Assembly: GCA_949297205.1 (NCBI GenBank)
Contig: CASFSH010000223.1
Location: forward strand, 1-19,613
DNA length: 19,613 nucleotides
From: an uncultured Bacillota bacterium
GTDB taxonomy: Bacteria; Bacillota; Clostridia; UBA1381
Direction: 5' to 3'
A program made the position numbers and the translations under genes. The notes below the pieces were generated by a model. It was not told where the DNA came from and did no database searches. It saw only the letters and a program-made list of their open reading frames with translations. Positions 6,842 through 15,242 of this stretch are shown piece after piece. The stretch's first letter is position 1, and each line of letters opens with the position of its first letter.

Positions 6842-7895
6842 CGTTATCCTCCGTTTTATTATTGTTTCTGTTTAAAATACTTCCAACAAGCAAGAAAACC
6901 AAAACACATACCAAAAGCAAAATTGCTCTTAATGTTCCGCTCTCTGCCAAAATTATAGCACTTATTCCCAATATTCCGCTTATCATATATAATATAAAAA
7001 CTGATTGTTTCTGTGAAAATCCCATATCAATAAGACGATGATGTAAATGACCTCTGTCTGCTTTCATCGGACTTTGTCCTTTGGCAATTCTTCTTACCAT
7101 TGCAAATATTGCATCAAATAACGGAAGCCCTAAAATAAGAAGCGGAACTGCAAAGGATATGATAGCATAACTCTTAAACATTCCTTGTATTGATAAAGAC
7201 GCAAGCACAAATCCTAAAAAGGTAGAGCCTGTATCTCCCATAAAGATCTTTGCCGGATTAAAATTATACGGTAAAAATCCAAAACAAGCTCCCATTAATG
7301 CTACGCCCACAACTGCAACAGAATATTCTCCCAATTTTGTGGCAATAAATACAAGACTTACAGACATAATTGCAGATACTCCTGCAGCCAAACCATCAAG
7401 TCCGTCTATAAAATTAACTGCGTTTGTTATAAAAACAATCCATATTATAGACAATATTATCGAAACCCAATTAGGTAATATAATATAAGCAGAATCTGAT
7501 ATTAAACTTGGATTCGTAAATACCTGTATCTTTAAATCTCCTCCGATTACAACTATCAAAGCCGCAACAATCTGAATAAGAAATTTAGGTTTTGCATCCA
7601 AAGCTTTTATATCATCAACAATACCCATAACGGCAATAACCGCTGCTCCGGCAAGTATTGCCAAAACTTGTCTTGTCATAATTCCAAAACACATCAACGA
7701 AACAGCAAAACCGAATATTATTGCAAGTCCGCCCATTCTCGGTATGGGATGATTATGCATCCTTCTTCCGTCTTTTGGAATATCTATTGCTTTCCATTTA
7801 TATGCCAATCTTTTTACTAACGGAGTACTTGCAAAAGAAAATACAAATGCAGTTATACATGCTCCTAAAAGCAGTAAAAACTCTCGAATATTCAT
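6828..7895 (-). CDS. tagO: Undecaprenyl-phosphate N-acetylglucosaminyl-1-phosphate transferase (TagO/WecA type)
   Basis: Polytopic membrane enzyme of the MraY/WecA superfamily. It moves GlcNAc-1-phosphate from UDP-GlcNAc to undecaprenyl phosphate, the first step of wall teichoic acid or similar polymer assembly. 355 residues with about ten hydrophobic segments. Signature loops are I-P-R-M-G-G (51-56), the V-D-D-I-K-A-L-D-A-K-P-K-F region (93-105) with the D94-D95 pair, N-A-V-N-F-I-D-G-L-D-G-L-A (158-170), M-G-D-T-G-S (219-224) and G-H-L-H-H-R-L (282-288). The last favours the GlcNAc-type WecA/TagO group over MraY. AGGAAAGGA lies 8 nt before the ATG. It is 20 bp downstream of trpS and overlaps wecB, its pathway partner. 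The sugar is inferred from the partner gene and motifs. Confidence 0.93.
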   Translation of the reverse strand: MNIREFLLLLGACITAFVFSFASTPLVKRLAYKWKAIDIPKDGRRMHNHPIPRMGGLAIIFGFAVSLMCFGIMTRQVLAILAGAAVIAVMGIVDDIKALDAKPKFLIQIVAALIVVIGGDLKIQVFTNPSLISDSAYIILPNWVSIILSIIWIVFITNAVNFIDGLDGLAAGVSAIMSVSLVFIATKLGEYSVAVVGVALMGACFGFLPYNFNPAKIFMGDTGSTFLGFVLASLSIQGMFKSYAIISFAVPLLILGLPLFDAIFAMVRRIAKGQSPMKADRGHLHHRLIDMGFSQKQSVFILYMISGILGISAIILAESGTLRAILLLVCVLVFLLVGSILNRNNNKTEDNDEKD

Positions 7896-7915
7896 AGTAA
7901 AAATCCTTTCCTGAA

Positions 7916-8917
7916 TTATACAATAAATCCAACCTTTTTATATACCTTTTTAAGAGTTCTGTCTGCAATCTGATTTGCCCTTTGTGCCCCTTTTGTGTAT
8001 ATATCCACAAGATAAGCCTTATCCTGCGACAACTCATCATATTTTTGCCTTATTGGTCTTATATGCTCTACAACAGCTTCTGCAACATCAGCCTTAAAAT
8101 CACCGTAACCTTTTCCCTGATAGTCAGATACTATGCTTTCTATTGTTTTTCCGGTAACTGCAGACATTATTGTAAGTAAATTATTTACTCCTGCTTTGGT
8201 TTCATCGTTTTCTCTGTATTCAATAACACCTTCACTGTCAGTTACAGCACTTTTTATTTTTTTTGCTATAATATTAAAGTCATCAAGAATTGATATATAT
8301 GCTTTCGGATTCTCGTCTGATTTTGACATTTTCTTTAAAGGTTCTGCAAGACTCATAATTTTTGCTCCTGCTTTCGGCATAAAGCCCTCCGGAATTTTAA
8401 ATACATCACCATATATAGAATTAAAACGTATTGCAATATCTCTTGTTATTTCAATATGCTGCATTTGGTCTTTTCCAACCGGCACAAGATCTGCCTGATA
8501 AAGCAGAATATCTGCCGCCATTAATACCGGATAGGTAAATAATCCCGCATTAATGTTATCCGCATGTTTTTGAGATTTATCCTTAAACTGCGTCATTCTT
8601 GACAATTCGCCCATGTATGTATAGCAGTTTAAAATCCATGCAAGCTGGGCATGAGCCGGAACGTGTGATTGTATAAATAAAATATTTTCCTCAGGATCTA
8701 TTCCGCAAGCAATATATATTTTTAACAAATCCAAAGTTCTTTTTTTCAATAACACCGGATCTTGACGTACAGTTAGTGAATGTTCATCAACTATAGAATA
8801 ACAACAATGATAATCAGACTGTAAGTCCACCCAATTCTTAATTGCTCCCAGATAATTTCCCAATGTTATATTTCCCGATGGCTGTACTGCCGAAAAAATT
8901 ATCTTTTTATCATCCAT
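7916..8917 (-). CDS. trpS: Tryptophanyl-tRNA synthetase
   Basis: Class I synthetase that attaches tryptophan to tRNA-Trp in the cytosol. 333 residues, the usual bacterial length. The HIGH-type motif reads P-S-G-N-I-T-L-G-N-Y-L-G (13-24), the substrate-pocket stretch is M-A-A-D-I-L-L-Y-Q-A-D (133-143), and K-M-S-K-S is at 196-200. The start is odd: the only purine-rich site, AGGGG (8936-8932), is 14 nt from the ATG, longer than usual. A ten-codon overlapping frame starting at 8928 lies between them. The gene is 34 bp after the aminotransferase and 20 bp before the tagO-like gene, in the same transcript. The T-box leader common for Firmicute trpS genes is not seen. Confidence 0.97.
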   Translation of the reverse strand: MDDKKIIFSAVQPSGNITLGNYLGAIKNWVDLQSDYHCCYSIVDEHSLTVRQDPVLLKKRTLDLLKIYIACGIDPEENILFIQSHVPAHAQLAWILNCYTYMGELSRMTQFKDKSQKHADNINAGLFTYPVLMAADILLYQADLVPVGKDQMQHIEITRDIAIRFNSIYGDVFKIPEGFMPKAGAKIMSLAEPLKKMSKSDENPKAYISILDDFNIIAKKIKSAVTDSEGVIEYRENDETKAGVNNLLTIMSAVTGKTIESIVSDYQGKGYGDFKADVAEAVVEHIRPIRQKYDELSQDKAYLVDIYTKGAQRANQIADRTLKKVYKKVGFIV

Positions 8918-8951
8918 ATTGTTTTCATTTTCCCCTTTCGTAAAATTTTAA

Positions 8952-10148
8952 TTATTTAAATACTTCACTCAAAGCTTCTCCCAAACGTCTTATACCCTCT
9001 TCGAGCTTTTCAGGAGTTGCGGAAGAATAATTAAGTCTGAACATATTTGACGGTGCTTTCATATCAATTGCAAAATTCGAACCAGGAACAATTGCAACTT
9101 TCTTTTCTAAGGCTTTATCTACAACCGGTGTAATATCCTCAAGTTCGGGACATTCACACCACATAAAAATACCTCCGTCAGGTACTGTCCATTTTACCCT
9201 GTTCTTAGGGAAATACTTTTCAATACTCTCAAGCATAACAGCACATTTTTTGCCGTATAGTTCTCTGTTTTTTTCAATATACTCATCAATGTTATATTTC
9301 TTCATAAATTCCACACACATCATCTGTGTAAGAACAGGTGTATGTACATCATTGACTTGTTTCAATATCTCAACTTTACCTAAAATTTCAGGTGTTCCCA
9401 CAAGATATCCCAATCTCATACCCGGAGATAAAATCTTTGAAAATGAACCAACATATATAACTCTGTTCTCAGTATCCAATGATTTTATTGTAGGCACGTC
9501 TTTACCTTTAAATCTAAGATCGCCGTAAGGATTATCTTCCAATATAATAACATCATATTTATTTGCAAGTTCTATTAATTTCTTTCTTTTTTCCAATGAC
9601 ATTGTAACTCCGGTAGGATTTTGAAATGTCGGAATTGTGTATATCATTTTAACATTATCATTATTTTTTAATGCTTTCTCCAACTCATCCATATTCATTC
9701 CGTCATCTTCAACTTTAACTCCAACAAGCTCACACTCATATGTCCTGAATGCATTAAGGCTTCCTATAAAACTCGGACTCTCAACTATAATTTTATCACC
9801 TTTATTAATAAGTGCTTTTGCAGTAAGATCTATTCCCTGATTTGCACCGGTCATTATTAAAATCTGATCGCCTTCTTTATATGCATTTGCCTTTTTTGCT
9901 CTTGAAGCCGCACATTCGCGCATTGCAGGTAAACCGTCTGTTGTTCCGTACTGCAATGCACCTGTAGGATTTTCAATCAAAATATTTTTTGCTATTTCGG
10001 CAAGTTCTTTACCGGGGAAAAGTTCTGATGCAGGATTTCCTCCGGCAAGTGATATAATCTCAGGATCAGCCATACGTTTAAACATCTCACGTATTGCAGA
10101 GCCTTTCATAGGTTTAACTCTATCTGAATAAAACTTTTCGTAATTCAT
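8952..10148 (-). CDS. PLP-dependent aminotransferase, fold type I (2-aminoadipate/aromatic-type)
   Basis: 398 residues without an N-terminal DNA-binding domain, so an enzyme rather than a MocR regulator. PLP-site features are Y-G-T-T-D-G at 67-72, N177 in Q-N-P-T-G (176-180), D205 and Y208 in E-D-N-P-Y-G-D, the Schiff-base lysine K238 in G-S-F-S-K-I-L-S-P-G, and R245 shortly after. The pattern L-A-G-G-N-P (34-39) and the overall layout match the group that includes LysN-like 2-aminoadipate and broad aromatic or branched-chain aminotransferases. The exact amino acid cannot be read from sequence. GGAG lies 8 nt upstream of the ATG. It sits between glnS (47-bp gap) and trpS (34-bp gap), consistent with an amino-acid role. 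Confidence 0.9.
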   Translation of the reverse strand: MNYEKFYSDRVKPMKGSAIREMFKRMADPEIISLAGGNPASELFPGKELAEIAKNILIENPTGALQYGTTDGLPAMRECAASRAKKANAYKEGDQILIMTGANQGIDLTAKALINKGDKIIVESPSFIGSLNAFRTYECELVGVKVEDDGMNMDELEKALKNNDNVKMIYTIPTFQNPTGVTMSLEKRKKLIELANKYDVIILEDNPYGDLRFKGKDVPTIKSLDTENRVIYVGSFSKILSPGMRLGYLVGTPEILGKVEILKQVNDVHTPVLTQMMCVEFMKKYNIDEYIEKNRELYGKKCAVMLESIEKYFPKNRVKWTVPDGGIFMWCECPELEDITPVVDKALEKKVAIVPGSNFAIDMKAPSNMFRLNYSSATPEKLEEGIRRLGEALSEVFK

Positions 10149-10195
10149 AATATAATCTCCATTTCACAACTTTGTTCTTTTACAAAACGAATTTT

Positions 10196-11869
10196 TTATT
10201 TTATCTTAGCCCAGGAATCTTTTAAAGCAACCGTTCTGTTTATAATAATGTTATCCTTTGTACTGTCTGTATCAACACAAAAATATCCCATTCTCAAAAA
10301 CTGGAAAGTGTCTCCCGGCTTTACATTTTTTAAATTGCTTTCCAACTTACAATTATTCAATATTTCAACTGAATTTGGGTTTAAATTTTCTATAAAACTT
10401 CCGACTTTACTTTCATCTGATGGGTTTTCAACATTGAACAATCTGTCATAAAGTCTGATTTGTGCGTCTATCGTATGCTCTGCACTAACCCAGTGGATTG
10501 TTCCCTTTACCTTTCTTCCGTCAGGTGACTGTCCTCCCTTTGTTTCGGGATCATAAGTGCAGTGCACCTCAATAACTTTTCCGTTTTCATCTTTTACACA
10601 TGATGTTGCTGTAACATAGTACGCACTCTTTAAACGTACTTCTCTGCCTGGAGCAAGTCTAAAGTATTTTTTCGGTGCGTCCTCCATAAAATCGTCTTCT
10701 TCAATGTACAAGACCTTTGAAAATTCAACCTTTCTTGTTCCGGCTTCGGGATTTTCGGGATTTATTTCAACCTCAATTTCTTCTATCTGATCATCGGGAT
10801 AATTATCAATTATCAGCTTAATGGGACGAAGAACCGCCATGGCACGGGGTGCTTTTTTGTTAAGGTCTTCTCTTACGCAATGTTCCAAAAGACTGAATTC
10901 GATAACGCTGTTTGCCTTTGCAACGCCTATTCTATCGCAAAAATCCCTGATTGCATCTGCAGTATAACCTCGTCTTCTCATTCCACACAAGGTTCCCATT
11001 CTCGGATCGTCCCAACCAGACACGATACCGTCATTTACAAGTTTTAAACATTTTCTTTTACTTGTCAATGTATAGTTCAAATTCATTCTTGCAAATTCTA
11101 TCTGACGTGACGGCTGTTCAAATTCAAGTTCCTTTAAAAACCAATCATATAAAGGTCTGTGATCTTCAAATTCAAGAGAACACAAAGAATGAGTTACTCC
11201 TTCAATTGTATCAGATATAGGGTGCGCAAAATCATACATAGGATAAACACACCATTTATCCCCCGTTCTGTGGTGAGTTGCATGAAGTATTCTGTATATA
11301 ACAGGATCTCTCATATTAAGATTTGGTGAAGCCATATCTATTTTTGCTCTTAAAACCTTTTCACCGTTTGCAAACTCGCCCTTTGTCATTCTTTCAAACA
11401 AATCAAGATTTTCTTCAATACTTCTGTTTCTGTAAGGGCTTTCCTTTCCCGGTTCTTTTAATGTTCCTCTGTATTCTCGTATTTCGTCTGCAGATAAATC
11501 ATCTACATAAGCCTTACCTTTTTTTATAAGCTTTACGGCACATTCATATATGTCATCAAAATAATCCGATGCATATAACACCTTGTCCCACTGAAATCCG
11601 AGCCATTTTATGTCCTCCATGATAGCATCAACATACTCAACATCTTCCTTTGTCGGGTTTGTGTCATCCAATCTTAAATTACACGTTCCGTTATATTTTA
11701 ATGCAGTACCAAAATCTATGCAGATAGCTTTTGCATGACCGATATGCAAATACCCGTTCGGTTCGGGAGGAAATCTGGTCTGTACTCTGTTATACACTCC
11801 GTCCTCTAAATCCTTATTAATAGCCTCGTGTATAAAATTAGTGCTTACAAATTCCGTATTTTCAGCCAT
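10196..11869 (-). CDS. glnS: Glutaminyl-tRNA synthetase
   Basis: Charges tRNA-Gln directly with glutamine. 557 residues, typical for bacterial GlnRS. The class I signature P-P-E-P-N-G-Y-L-H-I-G-H (34-45) carries the GlnRS-type proline-glutamate-proline. The KMSKS-equivalent loop reads L-T-S-K-R (268-272), and W-D-D-P-R is at 286-290. The C-terminal anticodon-binding beta-barrel region contains H-W-V-S-A-E-H-T-I-D-A. AGGAGG sits 8 nt before the ATG and overlaps the end of gltX, from whose stop the start is only 3 bp away. Many Firmicutes lack GlnRS and make Gln-tRNA through GatCAB. Its presence here suggests the direct route is used, and that the paired GluRS may be a discriminating form. That second point is inference. 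Confidence 0.96.
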   Translation of the reverse strand: MAENTEFVSTNFIHEAINKDLEDGVYNRVQTRFPPEPNGYLHIGHAKAICIDFGTALKYNGTCNLRLDDTNPTKEDVEYVDAIMEDIKWLGFQWDKVLYASDYFDDIYECAVKLIKKGKAYVDDLSADEIREYRGTLKEPGKESPYRNRSIEENLDLFERMTKGEFANGEKVLRAKIDMASPNLNMRDPVIYRILHATHHRTGDKWCVYPMYDFAHPISDTIEGVTHSLCSLEFEDHRPLYDWFLKELEFEQPSRQIEFARMNLNYTLTSKRKCLKLVNDGIVSGWDDPRMGTLCGMRRRGYTADAIRDFCDRIGVAKANSVIEFSLLEHCVREDLNKKAPRAMAVLRPIKLIIDNYPDDQIEEIEVEINPENPEAGTRKVEFSKVLYIEEDDFMEDAPKKYFRLAPGREVRLKSAYYVTATSCVKDENGKVIEVHCTYDPETKGGQSPDGRKVKGTIHWVSAEHTIDAQIRLYDRLFNVENPSDESKVGSFIENLNPNSVEILNNCKLESNLKNVKPGDTFQFLRMGYFCVDTDSTKDNIIINRTVALKDSWAKIK

Positions 11870-11872
11870 ATA

Positions 11873-13531
11873 TTAATCCTCCTTTAATTTATTTATAGCC
11901 AAGTCAAATCTTGTCATAACTTCGTCTTTTCCAAGAACCTGTAATATCTGATATAAATCCGGTGTATTTCTTCTTCCCGTTGCCGCAACTCTTATTACGG
12001 AACTCACGTCACCGACATGACCTTTATATTGTTCGGGGTTTTTCTTATAAAATTTAGGTGCTTTTGCATATCCCAAAGCTTCAGACATATCTCTTACTTT
12101 AGGGAACCAGTCATCAGATATATCATTGTGATTATATACTTTTTTGTATTCTTCAAGAATCTGTATCATATCATCATTTGACAAATTTTCGGGAAATTCA
12201 TATTTTTCAGGTCTTTCAAAGAAATATCTTGTATATTCGGGAGTGTCTTCCCACTTTGCAATATCCTTTCTCGGTTTTTCATTTCCTCGTTCGATTGCAA
12301 ATATGCTTTTTGAATAATCAGGATCTTTAATCAAAGTTTCATAAAAATCTTTATTATATTCCTTTGCCCAAGCCATAACCTGTTCAAACACTTCGTCTGT
12401 ATTAAGTTTTGAAATATATGTCTTACTTATATCGGTCAATTTTACAAGATCAAATAACGCCCCTGCTTTACTCATATGAGAAAATTCAAATTTGAATTCC
12501 CCCATATGAAGATCGGGATTATCCAATCTCCACTGCTCGTAATTTGAGTTTGCAATGGTAAACAAATATTCAAGAACTGCCTTATTCGGATAACCAACTT
12601 CATGATAATAACTTACAGCAGCTTCAGGGTCTTTTCTTTTTGACAGCTTTCTCTTGCCGTGTGTTTCCTCATCTTCTTTCATAATCGGAGAAATATGAGC
12701 ATATTTGGGGGTTTCAAATCCCAAAACTTCAAATAACTGCAAATGTATCGGGATTGATGAAATCCATTCATCACCTCTGATAACATATGTTGTACCCATT
12801 AAATGATCGTCTACAGCATGAGCAAAATGATATGTCGGTATTCCGTCTGTTTTTAACAGTACAACATCCAATATATTTTCCGGTATTTCGATTTTTCCCT
12901 TTATACCGTCTTCAAATGAAACACGTTTATTTTCATCTCCGGGAGATTTTAATCTTACTACATACGGCTCACCGTTTTTGATTTTTTCCTCTATTTGTTC
13001 AAATGTAAGGTTACGGCATTTTGCATATTTTCCGTAATATCCAGGGTTTTCTTTATTCTTTTCCTGTTCTTCACGTACAGCCTGCAATTCTTCAGCTGTA
13101 CAAAAACAAGGATATGCAAGTCCCTTTTCTACCAAACCCTTACAATATGTTCTGTAAATTTCCGCTCTTTTACTTTGAATATAGGGGGCGTAATCTCCCG
13201 TCGATTCGGTTTCGGAAATCATACCTTCGTCTATTTTAATACCAAAATCCCGGATACCTTTTACTATACCGGTAACGCCGTTTTCTACTTCACGTTTTTT
13301 ATCTGTATCTTCTATTCTTAAATAAAACACACCACCTGTTGTATGTGCCGCTCTTTCTGATACAAACGCCGCAAAAAGTCCTCCAATATGCAAAAAACCT
13401 GTAGGACTCGGTGCAAATCTTGTTACCTCGGCACCCTTTGGCAAATCACGCTTTTTGTATTTTTCTTCGTAATATTCAGGGGTGTTTTTTATATCCGGAA
13501 ACAATAATTCTGCTAATTTCTTATTATCCAT
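11873..13531 (-). CDS. gltX: Glutamyl-tRNA synthetase
   Basis: Charges tRNA-Glu in the cytosol. 552 residues, with an N-terminal extension of ~36 residues ahead of R-F-A-P-S-P-T-G-F-L-H-I-G-G (38-51), a form I know from clostridial GluRS. The HIGH-type motif is H48-I-G-G and the KMSKS motif is K-L-S-K-R (295-299). C142, C144 and C172 with the tyrosine pair near 165 resemble the zinc-site pattern described for E. coli GluRS. The start is the only in-frame choice near the promoter, because a TGA lies just upstream. AGGAG (13550-13546) is 14 nt away, which is long. It is the first gene of the six-gene unit, 3 bp before glnS, with a leader of about 86 nt and no T-box motif. Confidence 0.96.
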   Translation of the reverse strand: MDNKKLAELLFPDIKNTPEYYEEKYKKRDLPKGAEVTRFAPSPTGFLHIGGLFAAFVSERAAHTTGGVFYLRIEDTDKKREVENGVTGIVKGIRDFGIKIDEGMISETESTGDYAPYIQSKRAEIYRTYCKGLVEKGLAYPCFCTAEELQAVREEQEKNKENPGYYGKYAKCRNLTFEQIEEKIKNGEPYVVRLKSPGDENKRVSFEDGIKGKIEIPENILDVVLLKTDGIPTYHFAHAVDDHLMGTTYVIRGDEWISSIPIHLQLFEVLGFETPKYAHISPIMKEDEETHGKRKLSKRKDPEAAVSYYHEVGYPNKAVLEYLFTIANSNYEQWRLDNPDLHMGEFKFEFSHMSKAGALFDLVKLTDISKTYISKLNTDEVFEQVMAWAKEYNKDFYETLIKDPDYSKSIFAIERGNEKPRKDIAKWEDTPEYTRYFFERPEKYEFPENLSNDDMIQILEEYKKVYNHNDISDDWFPKVRDMSEALGYAKAPKFYKKNPEQYKGHVGDVSSVIRVAATGRRNTPDLYQILQVLGKDEVMTRFDLAINKLKED

Positions 13532-13623
13532 AATTATTCAATTAGCTCCTTTCGTGTTGATCAGTATACATTTTTTCATCAGTAATTTTATGTAAATAAA
13601 AAAATACACCATTATATTAGTAT

Positions 13624-13652
13624 ATTATACCTTTAATGGCGGATAATATCAA
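13624..13652 (-). promoter_or_regulatory. SigA promoter of the gltX-glnS-aminotransferase-trpS-tagO-wecB unit
   Basis: On the - strand: TTGATA (13652-13647), a 17-nt spacer, then a perfect TATAAT (13629-13624). The expected start is near 13617, giving a leader of about 86 nt before gltX. No other comparably good promoter was noticed in the short gaps within the unit. Confidence 0.8.
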
Positions 13653-13984
13653 CTGTTTTTTCAAAAAAAGTCCTAATTATACAAGTTTTTTTTCATATTC
13701 TCATTTTTTTATGTATTTTTTATCAACTGCAATAAATATTTGCCGTCTGTTCCTTGTATAATTATTGCAGTAAATAAAATATAAACATAAAATAGGTGCA
13801 GATATTTTAATCATATATACCTGCACCGTATTTAAAACAAAAATTAAAATTTCAACAGACTGTTATTTCCAAATTATATCCCCCATCATAAGTTTGGTAG
13901 TGTAAAGTTTACACCCTGTTTTTTTATTTTAACATTATTATATAAAATTCTTCTTTTTTTATAAAGAATATTATTGTTTTATTA
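13653..13984. other. Gene-free stretch with several inverted repeats
   Basis: No convincing reading frame is present. It holds CTGCAATAA (13727-13735) against TTATTGCAG (13762-13770). It also holds GGTGCAG (13795-13801) against CTGCACC (13821-13827), with extra ATAT pairing inside. Read on the - strand this second repeat is followed by a T-rich run, like a terminator. The third repeat is GTGTAAA-G-TTTACAC (13900-13914), a perfect 15-nt palindrome. These could belong to a small RNA, to operators for the flanking divergent promoters, or to the remnant of a transposon end. Confidence 0.5.
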
Positions 13985-14013
13985 TGGACATTTATTAATT
14001 TATATGATATAAT
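13985..14013 (+). promoter_or_regulatory. Promoter of the small membrane gene at 14050
   Basis: TGGACA (13985-13990), 17 nt, TATAAT (14008-14013), with an extended -10 (TGA directly before TATAAT). The expected start near 14020 leaves a leader of about 30 nt. Confidence 0.78.
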
Positions 14014-14049
14014 ATTTTTACAAAAACAACTGTCATGAAAGGATAATTT

Positions 14050-14316
14050 ATGCGCAAAAAAGCGATTGGTATTATAACATATATATTGGGAATATGGGTA
14101 TGGATTATTAATATATTAGTCGGTACAGTATGTACTTTTCTATTTGCTTTCGGTGAATTAACAATTAAAGAATATATTTTATCTATAATTTATATTATTG
14201 CCTCAGGAATTATTTATCATTATTACTTTTTATACATATTAAAGCAAAAAGTCTATACATATGAAAACAAAAAAGATGTTGTGATTTTCTATACATACAA
14301 AAATCAATATATATAA
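14050..14316 (+). CDS. Small membrane protein of unknown function
   Basis: 88 residues, not recognised. Three hydrophobic stretches are visible at about 7-21, 22-36 and 42-64, with a basic, Tyr-rich C-terminal tail (K-Q-K-V-Y-T-Y-E-N-K-K), so it is probably an inner-membrane protein. AAAGGA lies 6 nt before the ATG and a good promoter with an extended -10 lies upstream, which argues that it is a real expressed gene despite its small size and very high A+T content. It is the first of four small co-directional genes. A weak all-A/T inverted repeat follows at 14322-14366. No function is proposed. Confidence 0.68.
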   Translation: MRKKAIGIITYILGIWVWIINILVGTVCTFLFAFGELTIKEYILSIIYIIASGIIYHYYFLYILKQKVYTYENKKDVVIFYTYKNQYI

Positions 14317-14321
14317 TAAAC

Positions 14322-14366
14322 AAAAAAGATATAATAAAACAAACACCACACATACTTATCTTTTTT
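14322..14366 (+). terminator. Weak A/T-only hairpin after the small membrane gene
   Basis: AAAAAAGATA (14322-14331) matches TATCTTTTTT (14357-14366) exactly, with a 25-nt loop, and the right arm ends in six T residues. The stem has only one G-C pair per arm and a long loop, so termination would be inefficient at best. Confidence 0.3.
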
Positions 14367-14468
14367 AGTTTACATTTACATTGGAGAATAGTTGTTAAAA
14401 GCGGAAATAAAAAACAAACTTTTTTTGTTGAAAACAAAATATAAAAATATTAGAGATTGGTGAATGAG

Positions 14469-14795
14469 ATGAAAAAAACAGTAAAAAATATTATTTTGAG
14501 TATAATATTTTATGTAATATCCGGAATTATTTTAGATTATATTTCCGGATTAATACTTTTGAATATGAATCTTGACAATGATGAATACATAAATGCGATT
14601 CATGCATTATCTCTTATCCTTGTATGTATTGTAAGTATTATATGCTGGAATAAACTATGGTGTTTTAATGGAACAAAATTCAGAATAAATGCTATCAAAA
14701 TATGTTGTATATTTACCGGTGCTGTAATTACATATCTATCTTATTGGGTTACGTTTTTTTGCGAATGGTGTTTGGTAATGTCTAAAATGGGTTAA
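14469..14795 (+). CDS. Small polytopic membrane protein of unknown function
   Basis: 108 residues from the ATG at 14469, not recognised. Hydrophobic segments lie at about 4-28, 44-59 and 77-97, with the N-terminus (M-K-K-T-V-K-N) positively charged as for an inside-anchored helix. It contains several cysteines (C-x-x-x-I-I-C-W and I-C-C-I-F). The frame also has upstream TTG (14457) and GTG (14460) codons. The ATG is chosen because GGTG at 14459-14462 gives 6-nt spacing, but the GTG is possible. It lies 152 bp after the preceding small membrane gene and 95 bp before the next, in the same direction. Confidence 0.6.
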   Translation: MKKTVKNIILSIIFYVISGIILDYISGLILLNMNLDNDEYINAIHALSLILVCIVSIICWNKLWCFNGTKFRINAIKICCIFTGAVITYLSYWVTFFCEWCLVMSKMG

Positions 14796-14890
14796 TAATA
14801 ATCTTAACATTAATGATAAGCAAATTTTTTAATGAAATAACAATTTAAAATTATATTTTCCATTTGAATTAAGAAAGGTTTTGGGTTTTT

Positions 14891-15178
14891 ATGTTAAATT
14901 TCAATAAACTTATCAATAAAACAATACTTGTCGGTTTAACATACAAAAATAATACTGAAATAATAAAACGCTCACAATTTTTTGGTAAAATAATATCATC
15001 TGACAAGGTAAACGGTATTACTGTATTGAAAAACAATTCTGATGAGCTTTTCAGCCTCCCTCCTGATTTATCGGCAATCAAAAAAGCCCCAAAGGGGTTT
15101 TATACCCTAAAGGAAACAAATGAAACCATTAAAAATCCCGATTATCTTTCCACATGGATAATTGAGCACGATAATTAA
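14891..15178 (+). CDS. Small soluble conserved hypothetical protein
   Basis: 95 residues without hydrophobic helices, predicted cytosolic and probably beta-rich. It opens with L-I-N-K-T-I-L-V-G-L-T-Y (7-18), has Q-F-F-G-K-I-I (29-35), and ends with F-S-L-P-P-D-L-S-A-I (54-63) and N-P-D-Y-L-S-T-W-I-I (82-91). From memory this pattern (LVG-TY near the start, F-LPPDL in the middle, NPD-L-TW at the end) recurs in short hypothetical proteins of many bacteria, some encoded near toxin or Rhs genes. No toxin is visible here, so I do not call it an immunity protein. GAAAGG lies 12 nt before the ATG, a rather long spacing. The neighbours are small membrane genes. Confidence 0.66.
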   Translation: MLNFNKLINKTILVGLTYKNNTEIIKRSQFFGKIISSDKVNGITVLKNNSDELFSLPPDLSAIKKAPKGFYTLKETNETIKNPDYLSTWIIEHDN

Positions 15179-15242
15179 AAACCGTTTATTCTAAATCCAG
15201 TATAAAAAACATTTCAAAAATACATATAAGGAGAAACATACC

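Noticed and set aside
12787..13321. Several + strand frames opposite gltX
   Set aside because: They mirror the codon pattern of gltX on the other strand. Their Phe/Cys-rich translations look like reverse-complement noise.
13532..13623. T-box leader ahead of gltX
   Set aside because: The conserved AGGGTGGNACCGCG anti-terminator core and the long structured leader are absent. The leader is only about 86 nt.
13890..13920. Terminal inverted repeat of an IS256-like element
   Set aside because: The GTGTAAA palindrome only vaguely recalls such ends. No second end, target duplication or transposase remnant was found.
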